64,000 bases of DNA. It comes from Cupriavidus oxalaticus. Lineage in GTDB: Bacteria; Pseudomonadota; Gammaproteobacteria; Burkholderiales; Burkholderiaceae. A model generated the notes under the pieces. The model saw nothing but the letters and a program-made list of their open reading frames with translations, was not told the DNA's origin and made no database searches. Shown here piece after piece: positions 55,239-63,587 of this stretch. The translations under genes were made by a program, and so were the position numbers. The DNA lies in contig NZ_CP038636.1 in NCBI RefSeq assembly GCF_004768545.1, forward strand, positions 868,001 through 932,000, written 5' to 3'. Positions within the stretch are counted from its first letter, which is position 1. Every line of letters starts with the position of its first letter.

Positions 55239-55745
55239 CGCGGCCGCCTTCCTGCATGGCGAGCTGCTGGTAGGCGCCGACGGTCCGGTGTCCGCCGTGC
55301 GCGGCCGGCTGCTTCCCGGCGACGTGCCCGCCTACGCCGGCTACGCCGCCTGGCGAGGCGTGCTGCCCGAGCGCGTCCTGCTCGCGTCAACCCATCAGCT
55401 CCTGCAGGACACCTTCGCGTTCCAGGATGGCGGCGGCCACCAGCTTCTGACCTACCGCATCCTCGGCGAAGACGGCAGCGTTCGCGACGGTGAACGGCGC
55501 CAGAACTGGGTCTGGTACCGGAGGCTCGCGCCGGGTCCGGCGCTCGACGCGCTGCTGTGCGACCGCAGCGGCCAGCGGCACAGCTACTCCCTGCCGCCAG
55601 GTGCCATGCAGGACATCGAGATCCGCGTACTGAAGGTGGCTGCCCTCAACACCCTGGCACCCGCCCTCGCCAGCCTGGTCACCGCGACGCCGGATCCCTT
55701 TCTGCAGCTGAAAAGCCAGGCCTTGCCGGATCCGGCTTTGCTGCT
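55180..55745 (+). pseudogene. Middle fragment of an FAD-dependent aromatic/pyridine monooxygenase
   Basis: The frame carries GELLVGADGPVSAVRGRLLP and AYAGYAAWRGVLPERVL. It continues with QNWVWYRRLAPGPALDALLC and SLVTATPDPFLQ, as in 2,6-dihydroxypyridine-type hydroxylases. The N-terminal Rossmann GxGxxG part and the C-terminal GDAA part are absent. Similarity ends near 55715 and the frame then overlaps the 3' end of the facing lysR gene. A fragment with the missing N-terminus lies at 59198-59503 on the other strand. Confidence 0.75.
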
Positions 55746-55775
55746 GCCAGCCATGCGGCGCCCGGCAATGACATC

Positions 55776-56729
55776 TCACGCGGCATCGCGCCCGGCAGGA
55801 CCACCGGCGCGCGTCATCGCCACCTGCCAGCGGGGCGGGGAGCCGATGCTCTGGAGCAGGTGCGCGGAAAATGCCTTGAGCTTGGCCGGCGCGCGCGGCG
55901 CGGCCCGCACCAGATGGATGCCGCCTTGCGCCTGCGGCAACACGCCCTCCAGCAGTAGTTCCACCAGGCGGCCCGCACCGATATCCTCGCCGACCGACCA
56001 GTCCGGCATCAGCGCAATCCCGAGCCCCTGCAACACCGACAGCCGGCGCGCATCGCAATCATCACACTCCATGGCAAACGCGGCACTCGCGGCATGGGCC
56101 GGCCTGAGTACTTCTCGCCATCCGCGCATGCTGGTACTGTGGGCGCGGTCGATCAGACGGTGATGCGCGAGCTCTTCGGCATGCAAGGGACGGCCGTGCA
56201 CCTGGAGATAGGCCGGCGTTGCGCAGACGATATAGCGCTGGCTGGCGATGCGCCGGGCAATCAGGCTGCTGTCGGCCTGCTGTCCGACGCGGATGACCAC
56301 GTCGAAGCGCTCCAGCACCGGATCCACGACACGGTCGGTCAGCTCCAGCTCCACGGTCAGCCCCGGATACTGCGCATACAGGCTGCCAAGATGCGGCACC
56401 ACATGGCGTCGCGCGAAGGCCGGCAGGCAGGCAACCCGCAGCCTGCCACTGACGCCTTGTTCCAGCGCCGTCACGGCGTCGCGCGTTTCGTTCAGCTCCT
56501 GCAGGATGCGCGTGGCGCGCTCGAACAGCAGGTCCCCGGCCTCGGTGCGCACCAGCGCGCGCGTGGAACGCGTGAACAGCGCCACGCCCATTTCGCGCTC
56601 GAGGGCATCGATCTGGCGCGCTACCGACGACGCCACCTGTCCCTTGCGCCTGGCGACCGCCGAAAAGCTGCCGGCGCGCGCCACGTCGACGAAGGTGGCC
56701 AGGTTCTCGGCAAAACGGACAAATTCCAT
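55776..56729 (-). CDS. LysR-family transcriptional regulator
   Basis: A 317-residue LysR protein with HTH FAENLATFVDVARAGSFSAV and KGQVASSVARQIDALE, then an effector domain (GRLRVACLPAFARRHVVPHL). It belongs to the large AaeR/DsdC-like group with C-terminal IHLVRA. It is divergent from tctC, so control of tctC and the reductase gene is likely. ATG 56729 begins MEFVRFAENLATF. Its last 20 residues are Ala/Gly-rich and may have been altered by the adjoining rearrangement point. Confidence 0.88.
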   Translation of the reverse strand: MEFVRFAENLATFVDVARAGSFSAVARRKGQVASSVARQIDALEREMGVALFTRSTRALVRTEAGDLLFERATRILQELNETRDAVTALEQGVSGRLRVACLPAFARRHVVPHLGSLYAQYPGLTVELELTDRVVDPVLERFDVVIRVGQQADSSLIARRIASQRYIVCATPAYLQVHGRPLHAEELAHHRLIDRAHSTSMRGWREVLRPAHAASAAFAMECDDCDARRLSVLQGLGIALMPDWSVGEDIGAGRLVELLLEGVLPQAQGGIHLVRAAPRAPAKLKAFSAHLLQSIGSPPRWQVAMTRAGGPAGRDAA

Positions 56730-56906
56730 TTGTGCATTTCCCGCAAAGGCGTTGCGCGGAAGCAAAGGCTTCCCGTTGCAGCAACCAGCGCATAGTATCG
56801 GCACGATGCGCTGCGGTGCAAGCCTTTTTGCAGGAAATGCAAAGCAGAAGCATCATGTCATTTGCTAAACCGACAAGCCGACACGAACGATCGGAAGGTA
56901 CCGACC

Positions 56907-57929
56907 ATGGAGACAAGTTCCACGATGACTACCGCCCTTGCCCCCCTTTTCCATGCGGCGCGGGCGCGCGCGCAAACATCCGCCGCGCTGTTGCTGACGC
57001 TTGCCTGCACGCTGGCGCCGGGCTTCGCGCGGGCGGATGCATGGCCCGCCAAGCCGGTCACGATCGTCGTCCCCTATGCCGCGGGCGGCACCGTCGACAA
57101 GGTCGCGCGGCAGGTCCAGGAGGGCCTGCGCAGGCGGCTGGCGCAGACGGTGGTGATCGACAACCGCGCGGGCGCGGGCGGCACCATCGGCACGGGGCAG
57201 ATTGCGCGCAGCGCGCCGGACGGCTACACCGTCGGCATGGTGTTCGACGGCTTTGCGACCGAGCCGCATTTCTACCCGAAGCTGCCCTATGCCTCGCACC
57301 GCGACCTGACAGGCGTTTCCTATATGGTGCGCTCGCCGATGGTGCTGGTCGTACCCGCCGCCTCGCCCTACAAGACCGTGCAGGACTACGTGACGGCGGC
57401 ACGCGTGCCGAACAAGGTGTCCTACGCATCGGTGGGCAACGGCAGCTCGAACCAGCTCGTGGCCGAAGCCTTCCACGAGGCCGCCGGCACCAGCGGCATC
57501 CATACTCCATACAAGGGCGGCGGCCCGGCCATCAACGACCTGCTCGGTGGCCACGTCGACTCGATGATCGCGAGCCTGCCGCTGGTACTGCCCTATGTGC
57601 AGTCGGGCAAGCTGCGCGCGCTGGCCGTGACCTCGCGCCAGCGTGACGCGAGGCTGCCGGCTGTGCCGGCGGTAGCCGAGTCCTACAAGGGCTTCGAGGC
57701 CTATTCGTGGGTCGCGATGATCGCGCCGGCCAAGACCCCGCCCGAAGTGCTGGAGAAGCTGTCCAGCGCCATGACGTCGACGCTGCGCGATCCGGCGATT
57801 GCGAAACTGCTGACTGACGGCGGCTTCGACGTGGTGGCCGGCGACGCACAGCAGACCAACAAGCTGATCCAGGATGAATCGGCGCGCTGGGGCCGGCTGA
57901 TCAAGGCGCGCAACATCGCGGTCGATTGA
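56907..57929 (+). CDS. TctC-type periplasmic tricarboxylate/aromatic binding protein
   Basis: A 340-residue Bug/TctC protein. A signal peptide ends at GFARADA. It has the family pattern WPAKPVTIVVPYAAGGTVDK, NRAGAGGTIGTGQIARSAPD and HTPYKGGGPAINDLLGGHVD. Such proteins are very numerous in Burkholderiales and often sit in catabolic operons without membrane partners. GGAAGG (56893-56898) precedes ATG 56907. It is followed 54 bases later by maleylacetate reductase, so the ligand may be an aromatic substrate or its ring-opening product. Confidence 0.9.
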   Translation: METSSTMTTALAPLFHAARARAQTSAALLLTLACTLAPGFARADAWPAKPVTIVVPYAAGGTVDKVARQVQEGLRRRLAQTVVIDNRAGAGGTIGTGQIARSAPDGYTVGMVFDGFATEPHFYPKLPYASHRDLTGVSYMVRSPMVLVVPAASPYKTVQDYVTAARVPNKVSYASVGNGSSNQLVAEAFHEAAGTSGIHTPYKGGGPAINDLLGGHVDSMIASLPLVLPYVQSGKLRALAVTSRQRDARLPAVPAVAESYKGFEAYSWVAMIAPAKTPPEVLEKLSSAMTSTLRDPAIAKLLTDGGFDVVAGDAQQTNKLIQDESARWGRLIKARNIAVD

Positions 57930-57983
57930 ACGCCCTGCTGCTGGCATCGAGCCTTTACCCACTTCCTGACAGGCATTTTCGCG

Positions 57984-59066
57984 ATGGTTCCTTTCGCCTA
58001 CCAGACCCGTCCGCAACGCGTCGTCTTCGGCCCCGGCAGCCTGGCGCGGCTCGGCGAGGAAGCCGATGCCCTCGGCGTGCGCAGCGCGCTGGTGCTGTGC
58101 ACGCCCGGCCAGCGCAAGCTTGCCGAACGCGCGGTGGCGGTGCTGGGCGCGCGCAGCGCCGGGATTTTCGACGGCGCCGTGATGCACGTGCCGATCGAGC
58201 AAGCGCGCCTGGCGCGCGAGCACGCCGCGCGGCTGGGTGCCGACTGCGCTGTCGCCATTGGCGGCGGCTCGACCATCGGGCTGGCAAAGGCCATCGCACT
58301 GGAGTCGGAACTGCCGGTCATCGCTGTGCCGACGACCTACGCCGGGTCGGAAATGACGCCGATCTATGGTCTGACCGATGCCGGCCTGAAGCGCACGGGG
58401 CGCGATGCGCGCGTGCTGCCACGAACCATCCTCTACGATCCGGACCTCTCGCTAGGCCTGCCCGTCCCGATCAGCGTGACCAGTGGCATGAATGCAATCG
58501 CCCATGCGGCGGAGGGGCTCTATGCCTCCGACCGTAACCCCGTTAGCCAGTGGATGTCACGCGAAGGCATTGCAGCATTCGGCCGGGCCCTGCCGGTCAT
58601 TGCCGCAGCGGAGCAGCACACAGATGAGGCGTTGCGCGAAGCCCGCAGCGACGCGCTCTACGGCGCATGGCTGTGCGGGGCCGTGCTCGGCAGCGTGACG
58701 GCCGGCCTGCATCACAAGCTTTGCCACACATTGGGCGGGACCTTCAACCTGCCGCACGCCGAGGTCCACACGGTGGTGCTCCCCCATGCGCTGGCGTACA
58801 ACGCGCCTGCCGCGCCGGAGGCAATGGCCGCCATTGCACAGGCACTGGGTGCCGGGCACGGCAGCGGTCCGCTCGCCGTGTTCGAACTGGCGGCGAAGCT
58901 CGGTGCGCCCACGTCGCTGCGTGAACTGGGACTGTCGTCGGAGGACCTCGATCGCGCCTGCGAGCTGGCGCTGCGCGACCAGTATCCGAATCCGCGTCCG
59001 CTCGAACGCGAGGGGATCCGCCAGCTGCTGGAAGACGCATTCGCCGGCACAGCGCCGTCGGCCTGA
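57984..59066 (+). CDS. Maleylacetate reductase
   Basis: A 360-residue iron-alcohol-dehydrogenase-like protein. The NAD(P) region is IGGGSTIGLAKAIALE and the pattern HHKLCHTLGGTFNLPHAEVH with VVLPHALAYN is that of maleylacetate reductases. The enzyme reduces maleylacetate to 3-oxoadipate, the last step of hydroxyquinol, resorcinol and chlorocatechol routes. A hydroxyquinol dioxygenase gene is missing here, and the neighbouring monooxygenase is broken, so the local pathway is incomplete. Its 3-oxoadipate product also joins the benzoate route. Confidence 0.9.
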   Translation: MVPFAYQTRPQRVVFGPGSLARLGEEADALGVRSALVLCTPGQRKLAERAVAVLGARSAGIFDGAVMHVPIEQARLAREHAARLGADCAVAIGGGSTIGLAKAIALESELPVIAVPTTYAGSEMTPIYGLTDAGLKRTGRDARVLPRTILYDPDLSLGLPVPISVTSGMNAIAHAAEGLYASDRNPVSQWMSREGIAAFGRALPVIAAAEQHTDEALREARSDALYGAWLCGAVLGSVTAGLHHKLCHTLGGTFNLPHAEVHTVVLPHALAYNAPAAPEAMAAIAQALGAGHGSGPLAVFELAAKLGAPTSLRELGLSSEDLDRACELALRDQYPNPRPLEREGIRQLLEDAFAGTAPSA

Positions 59067-59197
59067 ACGGCAGCGGCCGGGGCTGCCACATCGCACGGAC
59101 AACACCGCCACGGTCGCCAGCCGTGCTCAGGCGTGCGCGATACCCATGATCCGGTTGCCCATGCCAATGCCCCACGCCGTCATTCTCGCGCCCTCCG

Positions 59198-59503
59198 CTA
59201 GTCGGTCCCAAGTACAGCCGGTCGTGCGAGCGCACGCCAAGCGCGCCGCGGGACGACGCCGGCAAAGGCAAAGGCGCCTATCACCTCGGGCTGAAGCACG
59301 ATCCCGCCACCGCGGCTGCTCTGTGCGGAGGGCGAACGCTCGAACACCTCCACATCCCAGCCGACCGCGCGCAGCGCGGTTGCCGCGAACGAGCCGCCGA
59401 GCGAGCCGCCGATGACGAGGGCCCTGGGCGGGCGCGCGAGCGCCGCCGGGTCCGGCGCGACAGATGCCGCTGGTTCTGCATCAAGGGAAAGATTGCCTTC
59501 CAT
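59198..59503 (-). pseudogene. N-terminal fragment of an FAD-dependent monooxygenase
   Basis: From ATG 59503 the 101-residue frame reads RALVIGGSLGGSFAATALRA, DVEVFERSPSAQSSRGGGIV and LQPEV, the FAD-binding start of the dihydroxypyridine-hydroxylase type. After AFAFAGV the sequence diverges and stops. The rest of the enzyme is absent on this strand. The missing middle is found inverted at 55180-55745, with about 70 residues lost between the two parts. Confidence 0.75.
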
Positions 59504-59928
59504 GTCTGGCTCCAATATGCGGTCCGATGTGCGATCCGATGCAGCCATGGTAGAGGGCCGTGCGTGATCGCTGAATGGGACGGCAAAGCAAGAGCGCTTT
59601 GCGGCAACAGCAACGACCGGCGGCGGCAGGCGGCGGCCCCGACGCTGCAGCCGCCGCCTTGCGCGCGATGCAACGCTGGATTGCACGGATATGCCATTCA
59701 TGCCGGCGGCGATCGCGCCTAACCTTCCTGCATCCCCGACGCATCGCGTTGAACAAGGGGAAGCGACATGGAAAATAAAGCCACTCTTCACTATGTGAGA
59801 CAAAGACAGCCAGGTTGCCGAGCGCAAGCGTAGTCGCCGAAGAAGCGCAACTGGCCGGTCTGCGGTCTGTGAGGCGCCGTTGCGCATGCCGGCAGGGTCC
59901 GGACATGCCAGCACCAACATTTCGCCGC
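59504..59928. other. Intergenic region with operator-like dyad
   Basis: About 425 bases upstream of the monooxygenase fragment, with no supported gene. It contains TCACTATGTGA (59788-59798), a TCAC/GTGA dyad of the kind bound by IclR- or GntR-type regulators. It probably was the promoter region of the now broken monooxygenase gene. Confidence 0.45.
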
Positions 59929-61260
59929 TCACCCAGCCCTCATAAGCACAGGCACCCCATCCACAACCAGCCGGACCTGCCCCCGCCCCGCATGAATTAA
60001 CTGCACGGGCAAATTCTTCTCGCCCAACCGCCGCCGGAGCAGCAGCATCCGCGTTTCGAGGTTGTCCTTGATCTCCGGTAGCCGCAGCGCCTCCGCCAGT
60101 CGGATCTCGCGGTTGCTGAACGCGTTCCGGCCTTCGTTGATGTAGACGCCGAGCATATAGGCCAGCAGGCGTCCCGCGACGCCCTTTATAACGTAGGCGT
60201 TGTCGATGAAGACGCTATCGTCAACAGCGTGGTGCGTCACGTGGATGACGCGATCATCTGGCAGTCCGGGCACCGTGCGGAGCACTGACGGGCGGGCATC
60301 CGGGACCAGCGCTTCGCAGAGCGCCAGAGCCAGTGCGCACTGGCTGGCGATCATTTCAAGTGTCGTTTCATGTGCCGTGCGAAAGGCGATCCGCTCCGAG
60401 CTTTCCACAAACAACACGCCGCGCAGCGTGTCCTGGGCCAGCATGGGGACGGCCATCTGACTCATGGCGTCGGGCAGGCTGGGCAGCACGATGATGCGGG
60501 TGCGGTTCTCGTCGGCGGGGCTGGCGGCTTCGATCGCGTTGCCCAGCCGCCGAATCCGGCTCAGGTCATTGACTTTCACCGGTCGCCGGGTGACGGCGGC
60601 GATGCCAATTAGTCCCTCGTCGAATGCCACTTCGGAACCAACGCCGGAGCGGCCGTAGCCGCGGCTGACCACGGTGGTAAGCAGGCGTCGGATTGGGTCG
60701 CTCTGCAGCACGATGGCATGCGGGAATCCCAATTGCGCGCAGCCATCGAGCACTGCACCCATTACGCCTTCCGTATCGCTTTGTGCGCTGATGGTTTTCA
60801 TCACCTGGCCGAGGACGGCAAGATCGGGCGCCGGCGATGCGTCGCCCGCATGATCCGTCCCCGCGGGAGAAACCACAGGTACGATGTCATCGACGCGGAA
60901 CACGTCGATGGCCTTGAGACGCATGATGCCCGCCATGCCGACTTGGGCGCTGCTGGCCCGCAAATGGTCTGCCACGCGCTTGAACAGCGGCCCTTCGTCG
61001 CGGGATGAAACCCAGGTGATATCCAGCTTGTACTGACCGCCGTGGCGGGCGCTGACCAGCAGCAGGCAGGCATGCGGATTGGCGCGGATATTGGCGGCGG
61101 TCTTGGCGAAGAACTGGTTGGAGATGGCGATATGCGCGTCGTCCACCATCACCACCTGCGACAGGTAGGAGATATTGGGCGTGCCGTCGGCCGCAGTTGT
61201 GGCGATGATCGAGGGGATCACGCCTTCGAAGCAGTCGTCGAGGTCGCGCAGTGGCATCAT
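59929..61260 (-). CDS. Flavin-barrel / GAF / winged-helix protein, putative regulator
   Basis: A 443-residue protein with three parts. Residues 1-130 are a PNPOx-like split barrel (IIATTAADGTPNISYLSQVV, NPHACLLLVSARHGGQYKLD). Residues 160-330 are a GAF domain (GVMGAVLDGCAQLGFPHAIV, LRGVLFVESSERIAF, ASQCALALALC). The C-terminus (about 365-443) looks like a winged helix: AFSNREIRLAEALRLPEIKD, NLETRMLLLRRRLGEKN and HAGRGQVRLVVDGV. DNA binding is inferred from this pattern. Its ATG overlaps the end of the second barrel gene by four bases. I do not know a characterised protein with this layout. Confidence 0.78.
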   Translation of the reverse strand: MMPLRDLDDCFEGVIPSIIATTAADGTPNISYLSQVVMVDDAHIAISNQFFAKTAANIRANPHACLLLVSARHGGQYKLDITWVSSRDEGPLFKRVADHLRASSAQVGMAGIMRLKAIDVFRVDDIVPVVSPAGTDHAGDASPAPDLAVLGQVMKTISAQSDTEGVMGAVLDGCAQLGFPHAIVLQSDPIRRLLTTVVSRGYGRSGVGSEVAFDEGLIGIAAVTRRPVKVNDLSRIRRLGNAIEAASPADENRTRIIVLPSLPDAMSQMAVPMLAQDTLRGVLFVESSERIAFRTAHETTLEMIASQCALALALCEALVPDARPSVLRTVPGLPDDRVIHVTHHAVDDSVFIDNAYVIKGVAGRLLAYMLGVYINEGRNAFSNREIRLAEALRLPEIKDNLETRMLLLRRRLGEKNLPVQLIHAGRGQVRLVVDGVPVLMRAG

Positions 61261-61739
61261 CCCGCACCCCTAGCCGTGGGTGAGTCTGCGGCGGTGCCTG
61301 CCTTTGGCCCGGGGGTCTGGATGTAGGCCTCGCGCACATGCAGCCGTGCGACCGTCAGCTCCCGATCCGCGAGCCACGGCGAGACCAGTTCGGGCCGCAG
61401 TCCGAGGCCGCCGAACAAAGCATAGATGTCGGCCCGGTAGCGCCGGGAAAGCTCCACGTCTGAGGAATCGACCGCGCGGAGCTGGGCGAAGCCTTTCAAT
61501 TGATAGGAGACATAGTCCGCGGGGCGAGCAAAGGTGACGGCGGCCTGCCCGTTGGCGGCTAAGTTGTCCATCGCTTCCGGCCATTGCCAGGCGGACACGA
61601 TGACCTCGACGATTTCCTCGTTGATCGCGCGAGCACCGACCGCGCGAGCGATCGAGGGGCGGTTGGCCTGGTCTCGCGTGCCCACGATGATCATCACGGG
61701 GCTCGCGATAAAGTCCAGGATCTCGTCTGATAGCCGCAT
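61257..61739 (-). CDS. Pyridoxamine 5'-phosphate oxidase-family protein
   Basis: A 160-residue FMN-binding split-barrel protein: MIIVGTRDQANRPSIARAVG, AAVTFARPADYVSYQLKGFA and a C-terminal ELTVARLHVREAYIQTPGPK. It is not close to true PdxH and more like the small barrel proteins of unknown role. It is translationally coupled (ATGA) to the flavin-barrel/GAF gene and divergent from the FMO-like gene. ATG 61739 is used; the longer frame lacks a ribosome site. Confidence 0.8.
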   Translation of the reverse strand: MRLSDEILDFIASPVMIIVGTRDQANRPSIARAVGARAINEEIVEVIVSAWQWPEAMDNLAANGQAAVTFARPADYVSYQLKGFAQLRAVDSSDVELSRRYRADIYALFGGLGLRPELVSPWLADRELTVARLHVREAYIQTPGPKAGTAADSPTARGAG

Positions 61740-61820
61740 ATTGGCCCGGATTGTCTTCGCTTCGCAAACGGTTAGGAACAACTTAGGAAGTACGACAAGC
61801 CGCTTAGCAACTTTTTAGCG

Positions 61821-61849
61821 ACGTTATTTTGTGTGGCAGATTATAACGT
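61821..61849. promoter_or_regulatory. Inverted repeat in the barrel/FMO divergent promoter
   Basis: ACGTTAT (61821-61827) and ATAACGT (61843-61849) are perfect reverse complements with a 15-base spacer, 30 bases before the FMO-like start. TTAGGAA-type direct repeats lie further upstream near 61770-61790. It is a good candidate operator for the divergently encoded regulator-like protein. Confidence 0.5.
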
Positions 61850-61879
61850 TGGGACCATCGACAAAAGGGTAGTCCCACC

Positions 61880-63403
61880 ATGCAACATCCGAAAAGCAGG
61901 CAGGTTGCCATCATCGGCGCCGGCCCGGGCGGCTTGGTCTCGGCTCGCTGGCTGCTGCAGCACGGCTTCGAGCCGATCCTGTTCGAGGCCGGCGACCGGC
62001 TCGGCGGTCAATGGAACTTGTGCAGCGCGGCCAGCGCGACCTGGTCCGGGATGCGCACAAACACCAGCCGAGTCACGTCGGCCTTCTCCGACCTGGACCA
62101 TGGCACAGATGTCGCGACGTATCCGCGCCAGGATCAAATGCTTGCCTATCTGGAGCGCTATGCAGCCCGCTTCGATTTGCTGCGCTGCATCCGCTTCGGC
62201 ACGCGTGTCGAGCGCCTCGAGGCCGCGGAGGGCGGCTGCTGGCGGCTACGCTCGCGCAGTGCAAGCAGAATGCACGAAGAGAGCTTCAGCCAGGTAATCG
62301 TGGCCACGGGCGCGCAAGCCGTGCCGCTACTGCCCGACATTCCTGGCATGGCGAACTTTACCGGCGCGCTCGGTATCGCACATACCGCGCGTTACAAGGG
62401 TGCTGAGCCTTACCGAGGCCGTTCTGTGCTGGTGGCCGGCTGTTCGATCAGCGCCCTGGAAATCGCCTCTGATCTCGCTTTTGGCGGAGCAAACGTCACA
62501 GCAGCCTACCGCCGCCAGCGTTATATTGTCCCTAAGCTAATTGCAGGCGTGCCGGCCGAACATATGCTGTTCCACCGCGCGGCAGCGCTGGCGGGCGAGG
62601 CGCTTCCGGCCGAGGCGCTAGCGGATAGCCTGAAGGCGGCCGTGCTTCGGGCCGGCGGCGCGCCCGACCAGTTTGGGGCGCCAGTGCCCGATGCCAATGT
62701 GTTCGCGGCGGGCATCTCCCAGTCACAGGGATTCCTGCCGGCGGTGGCCGAAGGCCGCGTTACCGTGCGCCCCTGGATCGACCGCATCGACGGGGGCACC
62801 GTGCGCTTTACCGACGGCACTGTCGCAACGCCCGATGCGATTCTCTTCGGAACCGGCTATGGCCTGTCGGTGCCGTGGTTGGCGCCAGACATTGCACGCA
62901 CGCTGAACTACGACGGCAGGGGGCTAGACCTGCACGCTCATACCTTTCACCCGAACCTCCGGGGACTGGCCTTCGTCGGCCTCTACAACCTGGTCGGCCC
63001 CTATCTGCCGGTGCTCGAACTGCAGGCCCGTTGGATTGCCTACACGCTGGCCGGCCTGGCACCCATGCCGTCGCCGACACAGATGGCGCAAGGGCTGGCG
63101 GCGTGCCGGGCGATGCGGCAGCGCGGGCAGCAGCCAGTGCTACATGATCTTGCGGTTTCGCTGGCGCGCCAGATCGGCGCGGAGCCCGATCTGGCGCGCT
63201 GGCCCGAGCTCGAACGCGCGCTGTTGTTCGGCCCCCTGTCGCCGGTCTCGTTCCGCCTGCAAGGCCCAGACCGCCTGAACGACGCGCCGACCCGGACGCT
63301 GGCAGCGGCTCAGGCATTCGGGGCAATACGCGGCCCGGAGTTTACGCCCGAGGAGCTGCGGTTGCGCAGCTTGATCGGCAGCCGGGAAGCCGCCGTCGCC
63401 TGA
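61880..63403 (+). CDS. Flavin-containing monooxygenase-like (FMO/BVMO) enzyme
   Basis: A 507-residue flavoprotein. The FAD motif is VAIIGAGPGGLVSARWLLQH, followed by GDRLGGQW and the FMO fingerprint FTGALGIAHTARYKG. The NADPH motif is degenerate: VLVAGCSISALEIASDL. It ends with a C-terminal part typical of Baeyer-Villiger/FMO-like proteins (NLRGLAFVGLYNLVGPYLPV). Likely an NADPH-dependent oxygenase of a small ketone, amine or sulfide. It is divergent from the two flavin-barrel genes, suggesting a shared small-molecule pathway. ATG 61880 starts MQHPKSRQVAII. Confidence 0.87.
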   Translation: MQHPKSRQVAIIGAGPGGLVSARWLLQHGFEPILFEAGDRLGGQWNLCSAASATWSGMRTNTSRVTSAFSDLDHGTDVATYPRQDQMLAYLERYAARFDLLRCIRFGTRVERLEAAEGGCWRLRSRSASRMHEESFSQVIVATGAQAVPLLPDIPGMANFTGALGIAHTARYKGAEPYRGRSVLVAGCSISALEIASDLAFGGANVTAAYRRQRYIVPKLIAGVPAEHMLFHRAAALAGEALPAEALADSLKAAVLRAGGAPDQFGAPVPDANVFAAGISQSQGFLPAVAEGRVTVRPWIDRIDGGTVRFTDGTVATPDAILFGTGYGLSVPWLAPDIARTLNYDGRGLDLHAHTFHPNLRGLAFVGLYNLVGPYLPVLELQARWIAYTLAGLAPMPSPTQMAQGLAACRAMRQRGQQPVLHDLAVSLARQIGAEPDLARWPELERALLFGPLSPVSFRLQGPDRLNDAPTRTLAAAQAFGAIRGPEFTPEELRLRSLIGSREAAVA

Positions 63404-63587
63404 ACCGCGCCTCGCGTCGCCAGCCAGTCCAGTCACCCACGCGCGCTGTACGTCCGGGCCGCGAGGGGCCCGACGCGGCGAACGCCACCTGGTTCGTCGT
63501 GGCGCTCCGGGGAAGGCGGCCTCGACTTCGAGGAAGAAAGCCTTCGATCACACCGGTGTTCAGCAGTTCGGGCAGCTGCGCCGCGGA

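Noticed and set aside
56815..56840. Sigma-54-like element upstream of tctC (TTTTTGCA)
   Set aside because: The -12 half looks right, but the -24 position reads GC and not GG at the required spacing.
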